A stretch of 10,928 bases of DNA. Origin: JBHGAV01 sp041946685. Lineage in GTDB: Bacteria > Acidobacteriota > Terriglobia > Bryobacterales > Bryobacteraceae. The position numbers and the translations under genes are program-made. The notes beneath the pieces are model-generated. The model ran no database searches. It saw only the letters and a program-made list of their open reading frames with translations, and was not told the origin of the DNA. Location of the stretch: positions 1 to 10,928 of the forward strand of contig JBHGAV010000092.1 of assembly GCA_041946685.1 (NCBI GenBank), in the 5' to 3' direction. Of this stretch, positions 1 through 8,802 are shown in pieces; positions within the stretch are counted from its first letter, which is position 1, and each line of letters starts with the position of its first letter.

Positions 1-489
<489 letters not shown>

Positions 490-554
490 TCGCCGTACAA
501 CGGCCCGCAGGAGCCGTTCAGGGCAAATAAGTGGTTTGTTTAGAACGGAATGGC

Positions 555-560
555 TATACT
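555..560 (+). promoter_or_regulatory. Possible -10 box for the complete radical SAM gene
   Basis: TATACT matches the sigma-70 -10 consensus at five of six positions and lies in the 127-base gap between the two radical SAM genes. Transcription would start near 567, giving a leader of about 50 bases. No good -35 box sits 16-18 bases upstream (TGGTTT at 532-537 is poor), so this is tentative. The rest of the gap holds short GC-rich inverted repeats (492-504 and 499-518) and nothing else recognised. Confidence 0.3.
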
Positions 561-601
561 TGACTGAGTTCGGAAGCGGACAATCAGCCCTGAAAGACCC
601 T

Positions 602-608
602 AAGGAGG
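602..608 (+). promoter_or_regulatory. Ribosome binding site that sets the TTG start of the radical SAM gene
   Basis: AAGGAGG is a near-perfect anti-16S match with 8 bases to the TTG at 617. It argues against the upstream in-frame TTG at 536, which would add 27 residues unlike the family and would place the likely promoter inside the coding region. Confidence 0.8.
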
Positions 609-616
609 CGGCCACT

Positions 617-2245
617 TTGAGCACTGTCACATTCGATCCGGTGAAGGACAAGAAGTTCGAGATCCTCCAACCCGAGACGACCTACACGGGCTCGCCCATA
701 CGGCGTCTCCCGCGAGGTTTGCCCAAGATCACGGGTTCCCTGTGTCCGGAGTGCAACGCCAAGATCGAGGCAGTCCTGTTCGAGGAAAACGGCAAGGTCT
801 ACATGGAGAAGACTTGCCCCGAGCACGGCGAGTTCAGGGACGTCATCTACTCCGACGTGAAGCTCTACCTGAAGATGGAGGAGTGGACTTTCGGGGACAA
901 CCGGGGAGTCCAGAATCCCGCCATCCCGAATGCCACGCGCTGCCCGGACCAGTGCGGCCTTTGCTCCATGCACACCAGCCATACTGTGCTGGCCAACGTG
1001 GATCTCACCAACCGCTGCAACCTGACATGCCCGGTTTGCTTTGCCAACGCCAACGCCGCCGGCTATCTGTATGAGCCGGACCTGGAAGGCATCCGCAAGA
1101 TGCTTCAAGCTTTGAGGAACGAGCGTCCGGTGGCCGGCAGGGTAGTGCAATTCTCGGGCGGCGAGCCGACCATCCACCCGCAGTTCTTCCAGGCGCTTTC
1201 CATGGCCCGCGACATGGGCTTCAGCCACATCCAGGCGGCCACCAACGGCCTGATGTTCACCAACCTGGAATTCGCGATGCAGGCCAAGGAGGCCGGGCTG
1301 CACACCCTGTACCTCCAGTTCGACGGGATCAGCGACGATATCTACCGGCGAACCCGCGGCGAGGCGCTGCTTGACAAGAAGATGCAGTGCATCGAGAACG
1401 TCCGCAAGGCCGGCATGAAGATCTGCTTTGTGCCGACCATCGTCAGGGGCGTCAACGATCACCAGATCGGCGACATCATCCGGACCGCGATCGACAACAT
1501 CGACGTCGTCAGCGCCATCAGCTTCCAGCCGGTCAGCTTTTGCGGCCGGATCTCCCGCGCCGAACTTGAGGAGAAGCGTTTCACCCAGGCCGACTTCGCG
1601 CACTCGGTCATCGCCCAAACCGGGATCTGCGAGCCGTACGAGGACTGGTTCCCGCTGTCCTTCATCACTCCGTTCAGCCGGTTGATCAGCGCCCTGCGCG
1701 GCGAAGAGACGCCCACGCTGACCGCGCATCCGCACTGCTCTATGGGAACGTACCTGTTCGTGGACAAGCAGAAGCGCGCTACGCCGATCACCCGGTTTGT
1801 GGACGTGGGCGCCATGGTGCAGGCCATCGACATGCTGGCCCGCAAGACGGCCACCCAGCGCATCAAGCTGTGGTCGAAGATCTCGGCCTGGAACTCCCTG
1901 AGGAAGCACTATCATGAGGACCGCGCTCCCGAGGGCCTGAGCTTCGAGCGGTTCCTTCAGACCCTGCAAGGGCTGGTCGATCACAAGTACGGCCGCGGCG
2001 AGATGGAGAAGAAAGAGTTCTCCTACAAGACGCTCATGGTGGCCAGCATGCACTTCATGGACTCCTACAACTACGACGTCGAGCGGGTGAAGCGGTGCGT
2101 GATCCACTACGCCGCCCCGAACGGCCTCCTCTATCCGTTCTGCGCCTACAACGCCGGCCCGACCTTCCGCGAGAAGATCGAGAAGAAGTACTCCGTGCCG
2201 CTGGACCGGCAGCCGGAACTCCTCAAGCTCGTGAATATCGCCTGA
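617..2245 (+). CDS. Radical SAM enzyme of the tetraether / membrane-spanning lipid synthase (Tes/Mss) type
   Basis: This is a 542-residue protein with a TTG start chosen from the strong ribosome binding site at 602-608. Cysteine groups appear in order. An N-terminal CPEC pair (C43, C46) is followed by a CPEHG motif (C67). Next comes CPDQCGLC (C109, C113, C116), and then the radical SAM motif CNLTCPVC (C134, C138, C141) that holds the 4Fe-4S cluster reducing S-adenosylmethionine. GGEP at 181-184 binds the SAM amino group. Two further cysteines (C494 and C509, in FCAYN) lie in a C-terminal domain shared with the upstream partial gene. This many-cluster layout is that of archaeal Tes (MJ0619-like), which joins lipid tails by carbon-carbon coupling, and of bacterial Mss relatives linked to membrane-spanning lipids such as iso-diabolic acid. 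The radical SAM fold is very secure. The lipid-coupling role is a family-level inference, and another C-C bond or methylation chemistry remains possible. It ends 18 bases before the membrane protein gene, with which it may be co-transcribed. Confidence 0.88.
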   Translation: MSTVTFDPVKDKKFEILQPETTYTGSPIRRLPRGLPKITGSLCPECNAKIEAVLFEENGKVYMEKTCPEHGEFRDVIYSDVKLYLKMEEWTFGDNRGVQNPAIPNATRCPDQCGLCSMHTSHTVLANVDLTNRCNLTCPVCFANANAAGYLYEPDLEGIRKMLQALRNERPVAGRVVQFSGGEPTIHPQFFQALSMARDMGFSHIQAATNGLMFTNLEFAMQAKEAGLHTLYLQFDGISDDIYRRTRGEALLDKKMQCIENVRKAGMKICFVPTIVRGVNDHQIGDIIRTAIDNIDVVSAISFQPVSFCGRISRAELEEKRFTQADFAHSVIAQTGICEPYEDWFPLSFITPFSRLISALRGEETPTLTAHPHCSMGTYLFVDKQKRATPITRFVDVGAMVQAIDMLARKTATQRIKLWSKISAWNSLRKHYHEDRAPEGLSFERFLQTLQGLVDHKYGRGEMEKKEFSYKTLMVASMHFMDSYNYDVERVKRCVIHYAAPNGLLYPFCAYNAGPTFREKIEKKYSVPLDRQPELLKLVNIA

Positions 2246-2263
2246 GCCGGTAGACTGGCAGGT

Positions 2264-3760
2264 GTGGAGATCGGCAGGCGGTTAGCCGTGAAGGGGCGGG
2301 GCAGAGTGGCCCCGCTTCTGGGGGGCGCCTTTATCGCGACCTGGTTCGGCTGGCGGACGCACCTGAGCCTCCGGGCCGAGTTCACGCACGATGACCTGAT
2401 GAACTCGTGGCATGCGGTCTTTAAGCCGCTCGCCACCCACGTCAGGGAGTGCATCCTGTTCTTCCTGCCCTCGGCCAGCTACCGCCCCTTCCCTGAGCTG
2501 GTCTACAAAGCGTTCATTCAACTCTTCGGTTTCGACCTCTTCCCGCTGCGAGTGTTGCTTCTGGCGGTGATGGGGCTCAACATTCTGCTCACGTACCTTC
2601 TCGCCAGGAGGCTCAGCGGCCGGCGGGAGGTGGGCCTGGTGGCGGCAATGCTCGGCGCCTACCATTTCCACCTGAATCTCTTGTACTTCAACACCGGCGG
2701 GCTGTTCGACATCTTCTGCTCCTTCTTCTATTTGTGCGCGTTGGTGTTCCACCTGCGGATACGACAGGCCGGCCGGCTCCTCGGATGGCACGAGCTCACG
2801 GCGTTTTCCGCGCTCTACGTTCTGGCGTTGGACTCGAAGGAACTGGCCGTCTCCCTGCCGGTGGTGATCGCGGCTTGGGAACTGCTTTTCAGGCCTCCGT
2901 CGTTTCGCCCGGCGCCGCTCCTGCGATGGCAGTACAAAGAGATGCTTCCGGTCTGGGTCACCGGCATCATGACGGCCTCCTACATCCAGGGGCGGGTTCT
3001 TGCGATGGGCGGCCTGGGCATGACCGGTGGGTACGCGGTGAGCTTGTCCCCGGCGACATACCTGGGCAACACTGCCCGCTTCCTGAACGAACTGCTCTAT
3101 TCCCACGGCCTCTTCGATGCGGCCGGAGCGCTGGCGCTGCTCGTGGGGTTGCTCACGGCTGCGGGGCTCGCCCGTTCGAAGACGTTGGGCATGTGCTGGG
3201 TGGTGTATGTCGTGGGAGTGTTGCCCGTGGCGTTCCTTGCCTACCGTGGCTTGTATTCGGCCTGGCTGCCGACCACGGGCCTGTTGATCTACGCCGCTCT
3301 CGCGGCTGTCTCTCTCCGTGACGCGATCCTGCATCGGCTTGGCCGCCCGCGCTGGCGGCCGGCCGGACAGGCGCTGCTGTTCGGGCTGGCCGCCGCCTTG
3401 CTCGTCAAGGCGCACCCTGACCTCCGGTTCGCCTTCGACGCCTGGCAGCCGGAGTACTCCAGAATCCGCGAGGTTCGCGAGTCTTTGCAGAGGCTGTGCC
3501 CGTTCATGCCTCCGAAGAGCACCGTGTTGATCGTCAACGACCCCTTTCCGGAGAGCTTCTCGGCCGTCTTTATTATTTACCTGCTGTACCGCGACCCCAG
3601 CATCGTCGTCAACAAGCTCTCCAGCTTCGACAAGCCGCTTCCACGCGAGCAGTGGGCCGGCTACGACTACATCTTCGATTTCGTGAACGGCAAGCTGTTG
3701 AGGCTCAATCCCGCCGACTTCGCTCCCCCGCGCGTTCCACCTGCTCCCGTTCGGAGATAA
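2264..3760 (+). CDS. Multi-pass membrane protein resembling GT-C glycosyltransferases (PMT/TMTC-like)
   Basis: This protein has 498 residues and many hydrophobic segments (the first near residues 15-30, the last near 365-380), followed by a soluble C-terminal part of about 110 residues. After the first membrane segment there is an acidic pair (D43, D44), then YRPF (73-76). A long hydrophobic region follows, ending in DSKE (190-193) just before SLPVVIAAWELLF. Acidic first-loop residues, a YRP element and an (L/D)SKE motif before a hydrophobic helix recall GT-C enzymes of the PMT/TMTC type, which move sugars from polyprenyl-phosphate carriers onto acceptors outside the membrane. TPR repeats of TMTC proteins are absent. 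Substrate and acceptor cannot be told, so no gene symbol is given. GTG at 2264 is the longest start but has a weak ribosome binding site; GTG at 2288 or 2306 is possible. It lies 18 bases after the radical SAM gene and 18 bases before dnaG, suggesting a shared transcript. Confidence 0.7.
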   Translation: MEIGRRLAVKGRGRVAPLLGGAFIATWFGWRTHLSLRAEFTHDDLMNSWHAVFKPLATHVRECILFFLPSASYRPFPELVYKAFIQLFGFDLFPLRVLLLAVMGLNILLTYLLARRLSGRREVGLVAAMLGAYHFHLNLLYFNTGGLFDIFCSFFYLCALVFHLRIRQAGRLLGWHELTAFSALYVLALDSKELAVSLPVVIAAWELLFRPPSFRPAPLLRWQYKEMLPVWVTGIMTASYIQGRVLAMGGLGMTGGYAVSLSPATYLGNTARFLNELLYSHGLFDAAGALALLVGLLTAAGLARSKTLGMCWVVYVVGVLPVAFLAYRGLYSAWLPTTGLLIYAALAAVSLRDAILHRLGRPRWRPAGQALLFGLAAALLVKAHPDLRFAFDAWQPEYSRIREVRESLQRLCPFMPPKSTVLIVNDPFPESFSAVFIIYLLYRDPSIVVNKLSSFDKPLPREQWAGYDYIFDFVNGKLLRLNPADFAPPRVPPAPVRR

Positions 3761-3778
3761 TATGCGGGAGCGGCCCTC

Positions 3779-5524
3779 ATGGATTTCGTAGAACAACTGA
3801 AATCGTCCATCGATATCGTCAAGGTGGTGGGCGAGTACGTGCGCTTGCGCAAGAGCGGGGCGGGGCCGCGCTACGTGGGGTTGTGCCCCTTCCATACCGA
3901 AAAGACCCCCTCGTTTTCGGTGCATCAGTCGCACCAGTTCTACAAGTGCTTCGGCTGCGGAGCCGGCGGGGACGTGCTCAAGTTCATCATGGAGATCGAG
4001 CGCGTCAGCTTCTACGAGGCGCTGAAGCTGTTGGCGGACCGGCACGGCATTCCGATGCCGAAGCGGGCCGAGTACTCCGACGACGAGACGCGGCAGCGGG
4101 CGGCGCTCTTCGAGATGCACGAACTGGCGGCGCGCGTGTTTCGCTCCAATCTGAGCGGGGCCGGCGGGGCTGCAGCGCGCGACTATCTGGAGAAGCGCGG
4201 TGTAAGCAGGGAGGTGATGGAGGAATTCGGATTGGGCCTGTCGGATCGCTCCGGCCAGGATCTGGCGCGCCGGCTGGAGCGCGAGGGATTCAAGCACGAA
4301 CAGATGGAGGCCTCGGGTCTGGTGCTGAAGCGGCCGGACGGATCCGGCTTCTACGACCGGTTTCGCGGCAGACTCATGTTTCCCATCCACAGCGAATCGG
4401 GAAAAGTGATCGGGTTCGGCGGGCGGGCACTTACCACCGAAGACCAGCCCAAGTACCTGAATTCTCCCGAGACGCCGATCTACAGGAAGAGCCAGGTGCT
4501 CTACAATCTCCACCGGGCCAAGGAGCCGGTGCGCAGGGCCGATTGCGGCATACTTGTCGAGGGTTATATGGACGTGATCGGCGTCCACTCGGCCGGCGTA
4601 CGCGAGGTGGTGGCTTCCTGCGGCACCGCGCTGACCTCGGCCCAGGTGCGTGCGCTGAAGCGGCACTCCGACAAGATCGTCGTCAATTTCGATCCGGATG
4701 CGGCTGGAGCCAGCGCCGCGGAGCGCTCCGTGCAGATGCTGCTGGAAGAAGGCATGCGCGTGCGGGTTCTGGAACTTGCCGGCGGCCTGGACCCAGACGA
4801 ATTCGTGAAACAGTCCGGAGCCGCCGCGTATCGGGCCGCGCTGGACAAAGCGCCCGGATACTTCCACTGGCTGGCGGACCGGGCCCGCGGCCGGTTCGAC
4901 ATGCAGTCGGGCCAGGGCCGCGTCTCTGCGTTGCAGTTCCTTCTGCCCGCCATCCAGCGTGTGGGAGACAAGCTGGAGAGGGCGGCGATTGCCGGCGAAG
5001 TCGCGGCCACTCTGGGTGTCGAGCCCGGCCTGGTGCTGGAGCACTTCAAGAGGGCGGCTGCGGAACGAACCGAACGCCCGATCGGGCAAGCCGGCCAGCC
5101 CGTCCGGGCGGTGGAAAAAATCCTGCTGAATTCTTTGCTTCTTCGCGGCGAAATTCGCGGCGAAATCATCCCCAGGTTGAGGTCAATGCCGCAGGTGGAA
5201 CGCATGGCAACCGCGCGGCTTTTCCGATCGCTCTTCTCCCTCTACGACTGCCAGCCTGCGTTCCGCCTCTCGGACCTGGAATCCAGGCTGGAGGAGAGCG
5301 ACAGATCCCTGCTGGCTTCGGTCGCCTTCGCCGATGAGTTAAGCGAGGAGGACTATACCCTGGAGCAAGCCCTGGCGTGCCTGGACCGGCTGGAGGAGGA
5401 GGGCCTGGAATCGCGCCGGGCGGCCCTGCGGCTGCGCGTCAAGGAAGCGGAGAGAACCGGCAACCTCCCCGAGGCTCTGCGCTTGACGGAGGAGTTGAGC
5501 CGCCTCCGGAAGATCAGGAACTGA
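3779..5524 (+). CDS. dnaG: DNA primase DnaG
   Basis: DnaG makes the short RNA primers for the lagging strand and for replication start, working with the DnaB helicase at the fork. The 581-residue protein is normal in length. The N-terminal zinc-binding CHC2 motif is complete (C36, H39, C57, C60). The TOPRIM catalytic core has the conserved glutamate in EGYMD (E261, D265) and the metal-binding FDPD pair (D305, D307), almost at the E. coli positions. The stretch RFRGRLMFPI upstream belongs to the RNA polymerase domain. The C-terminal 140 or so residues are helical and charged, as expected for the helicase-binding domain, and vary in sequence as usual. The ATG start has GGGAG at 3766-3770 with 8 bases of spacing. 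It is followed 44 bases later by rpoD, the classical dnaG-rpoD order of the macromolecular synthesis operon; rpsU is not upstream here. Confidence 0.97.
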   Translation: MDFVEQLKSSIDIVKVVGEYVRLRKSGAGPRYVGLCPFHTEKTPSFSVHQSHQFYKCFGCGAGGDVLKFIMEIERVSFYEALKLLADRHGIPMPKRAEYSDDETRQRAALFEMHELAARVFRSNLSGAGGAAARDYLEKRGVSREVMEEFGLGLSDRSGQDLARRLEREGFKHEQMEASGLVLKRPDGSGFYDRFRGRLMFPIHSESGKVIGFGGRALTTEDQPKYLNSPETPIYRKSQVLYNLHRAKEPVRRADCGILVEGYMDVIGVHSAGVREVVASCGTALTSAQVRALKRHSDKIVVNFDPDAAGASAAERSVQMLLEEGMRVRVLELAGGLDPDEFVKQSGAAAYRAALDKAPGYFHWLADRARGRFDMQSGQGRVSALQFLLPAIQRVGDKLERAAIAGEVAATLGVEPGLVLEHFKRAAAERTERPIGQAGQPVRAVEKILLNSLLLRGEIRGEIIPRLRSMPQVERMATARLFRSLFSLYDCQPAFRLSDLESRLEESDRSLLASVAFADELSEEDYTLEQALACLDRLEEEGLESRRAALRLRVKEAERTGNLPEALRLTEELSRLRKIRN

Positions 5525-5568
5525 AGTGGCTGGTGTTGTAGAATGTGTGAAGCTGTTTTGAGGAGTCG

Positions 5569-7269
<1,701 letters not shown>

Positions 7270-7270
7270 G

Positions 7271-7873
7271 TCAGCGCGCGTACAGCTCGCGGACCATTGC
7301 GACGATCGACGGCGGCACGAGGTGCTCCCAGGGCTCCCCGAGCCGTATTCTGGCTCGAATCATGCTTGCGGAGAGATCCTCGTATTCCTCCGCGATTTCG
7401 ATAGGGTGGATACGACCCTCCAAGCCGGATGGCATCCTGAATGCGCCCTTGCGCGCCGCCACCAGGAGCTCAAACTCGTCGAGCATCTTCCGGAAGGCCC
7501 CAGGCTCGCCGTAGTCCCACCCCACCGCCCGCTCGGCGGCATCTCTGCCGCAGACGAACGCCAGTTTCACCTCGGGCCCATACACCTGACGGCACTCTCT
7601 TGCGATCTCGGCAAACAAGCCCTGCTCGGTGGAGGCGAGCGAAAAGCGCGGCGACAGGGAGACGACGCTTTCCACCATTCGGAGCCGATCGGCCAGCCCT
7701 ACCCCCTCGTAGGATTTGTGCGGGAGGCGGCGGGGCATGACAAACAGGACCTCGTCCACCAGACCGAGGGCGGCCTCCCCCAGCGCCACGTGCGCGCGTG
7801 TCGGCGGGTTAAAGGTCCCCGGAAGAATACCAAGCCTGCGGGGACCCGTTGGCAGCCTCCGGAAGAACTCCAC
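7271..7873 (-). CDS. nadD: Nicotinate-nucleotide adenylyltransferase-like protein (NadD family)
   Basis: NadD transfers AMP from ATP to nicotinate mononucleotide in NAD synthesis. The 200-residue length is typical. The N-terminal nucleotidyltransferase motif reads GTFNPPTRAH (19-28). This is the (H/T)xGH signature with Thr in the first position (T25), Ala in place of the usual Gly, and the second His kept (H28). PHK at 51-53, a GRDxxxxxxGW element (109-119) equivalent to the NadD GxDxxxxLxxW motif, and an LSASMIRARI motif (167-176) equivalent to ISSTxIR all support the family. The GTG start is preceded by a GGTGGAG-like site. It is the last gene of a minus-strand group after the Tat-signal protein (16 bases away) and converges on rpoD. 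Bacterial nadD often lies near obg or rsfS instead, so this could be a paralogue with another nucleotide substrate. The family call is firm; the exact substrate is less so. Confidence 0.82.
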   Translation of the reverse strand: MEFFRRLPTGPRRLGILPGTFNPPTRAHVALGEAALGLVDEVLFVMPRRLPHKSYEGVGLADRLRMVESVVSLSPRFSLASTEQGLFAEIARECRQVYGPEVKLAFVCGRDAAERAVGWDYGEPGAFRKMLDEFELLVAARKGAFRMPSGLEGRIHPIEIAEEYEDLSASMIRARIRLGEPWEHLVPPSIVAMVRELYAR

Positions 7874-7889
7874 TTCTCCACCCTGTACG

Positions 7890-8786
7890 CTACGAGGCGA
7901 CGGCGCCGTAGCGGGAGGCCCAGAGGACGTTCTCCTTCAGCTCATCCTTGATTCGGGGGAAAAAGCCGACGCAAACGAAATCCGAGGGCTTGATGCTCTC
8001 AAACGCAAGCTTGAAGGCCGTCTCCGGTCTGCCCACGCGCCCGGCCGCCAGAATCTTGAACGCCACACAGGGCTTCCGCGTCTTCCGGAAGAAACGGTAC
8101 ATGCGCGGCGGGTCATCCTGCAAGTACACCTCGGCGGGCATCTCCGGCAACTCGCCTCCCAGCAGGGCGCGCAACTCCTCCCGCGTTCGCCGGCGGTTGT
8201 AGACGCAGCCCGCATAGAAATCGACATCCCATCCCTGCTCTTCCACGAGCTCGAGCACTTCAGGGATATGGCTGCCGACTCCGACCATGGAGACCCCGAG
8301 GTCGCGCAGCTTCTTCGCGTAGTCACGGATCTTATCCATACGCCCGGCGCGGTAAGCGTCGTCTGTCCGCTCGCCCTGCACCCAGGCCGCCATCGGCTTC
8401 ACGGCGTTCACGAGCTCGGCCGGGTCGTCGGTGTTCGCCTGGGCGACGAGGTGCATCCTGCCGCCCTTGGCCAGGTATTGCTCCCAGTCGTCCTGCCCTC
8501 GTCCCACGTGTATATAGTTGAAGGCGTTGAGCCCGAAGGCCTCGCAGCGCCGGAGCACCTCAATCACCCGGGCCTGGGTGTACCACTCCTTCATGACGGT
8601 TCCCAAGATGTTGTTGAAGTGGCCGAAGCCCAGGAAGGGATTTCCGCCGACGATCATCCGGCTGATCTCTGTCTTGCCGAAGCGTACTCTCGGCACACGG
8701 ACACCGGAATCCGCCGCCGAGCCGCCCGCCACGCCTGCGGCCAAGCCGGCGACGGAGCGGAAAAACCCCCTGCGCGAATCAGCCAT
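7890..8786 (-). CDS. Tat-signal TIM-barrel protein related to aldo/keto reductases
   Basis: This is a 298-residue protein starting at an ATG with GGGGAGGAG 7 bases upstream; a longer reading that extends 39 codons into speA is rejected. The N-terminus has a twin-arginine signal, SRRGFF (4-9), then a hydrophobic stretch (12-24) and a possible cleavage near A24/A25. It is therefore probably exported folded, perhaps with a cofactor. The mature part begins VRFGKTEISRMIVGGNP, which matches the first strand of aldo/keto reductases. However, the residues expected from the catalytic Asp/Tyr/Lys set are not evident: the GLNAFNYIHVG segment (85-95) has Asn at the Asp position and no Tyr at the usual site, and VAQAN (114-118) has Gln where Lys is expected. 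It may be a non-redox or divergent barrel, and the substrate is unknown. It lies 16 bases after speA and 16 bases before the nadD-like gene, so it is probably in one operon with them. Confidence 0.72.
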   Translation of the reverse strand: MADSRRGFFRSVAGLAAGVAGGSAADSGVRVPRVRFGKTEISRMIVGGNPFLGFGHFNNILGTVMKEWYTQARVIEVLRRCEAFGLNAFNYIHVGRGQDDWEQYLAKGGRMHLVAQANTDDPAELVNAVKPMAAWVQGERTDDAYRAGRMDKIRDYAKKLRDLGVSMVGVGSHIPEVLELVEEQGWDVDFYAGCVYNRRRTREELRALLGGELPEMPAEVYLQDDPPRMYRFFRKTRKPCVAFKILAAGRVGRPETAFKLAFESIKPSDFVCVGFFPRIKDELKENVLWASRYGAVAS

Positions 8787-8793
8787 CTTGAAG

Positions 8794-8802
8794 CTCCTCC
8801 CC
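8794..8802 (-). promoter_or_regulatory. Ribosome binding site of the Tat-signal protein gene
   Basis: On the minus strand this reads GGGGAGGAG, with 7 bases to the ATG at 8786. It sits directly against the speA stop codon (8803-8805) and fixes the start of the downstream gene, so that the protein opens with the SRRGFF Tat motif. Confidence 0.8.

Noticed and set aside
492..518. Possible terminator after the first radical SAM gene
   Set aside because: Short stems (GCCGT/ACGGC and AACGGC/GCCGTT) can form, but they compete with each other and no run of T follows directly.
584..2107. Minus-strand open frame (507 codons) opposite the complete radical SAM gene
   Set aside because: The plus strand carries the radical SAM motifs; the minus frame is a His/Val/Leu-rich shadow with no support.
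2282..5089. Long minus-strand open frame (935 codons) across the membrane protein gene and dnaG
   Set aside because: It lies antisense to two well-supported genes, has no recognisable motif, and is rich in Arg, Gln, His and Pro, as expected from the reverse frame of GC-rich coding DNA.
3496..5337. Plus-strand open frame (613 codons) overlapping dnaG in another phase
   Set aside because: DnaG is certain, and the overlapping frame gives an Arg/Gly/Ala-rich product with no domain.
5516..5544. Possible separate promoter for rpoD with TAGAAT as -10 box
   Set aside because: The -10 is good, but the hexamer 17 bases upstream (AGGAAC) matches the -35 consensus poorly. It is mentioned under rpoD rather than listed.
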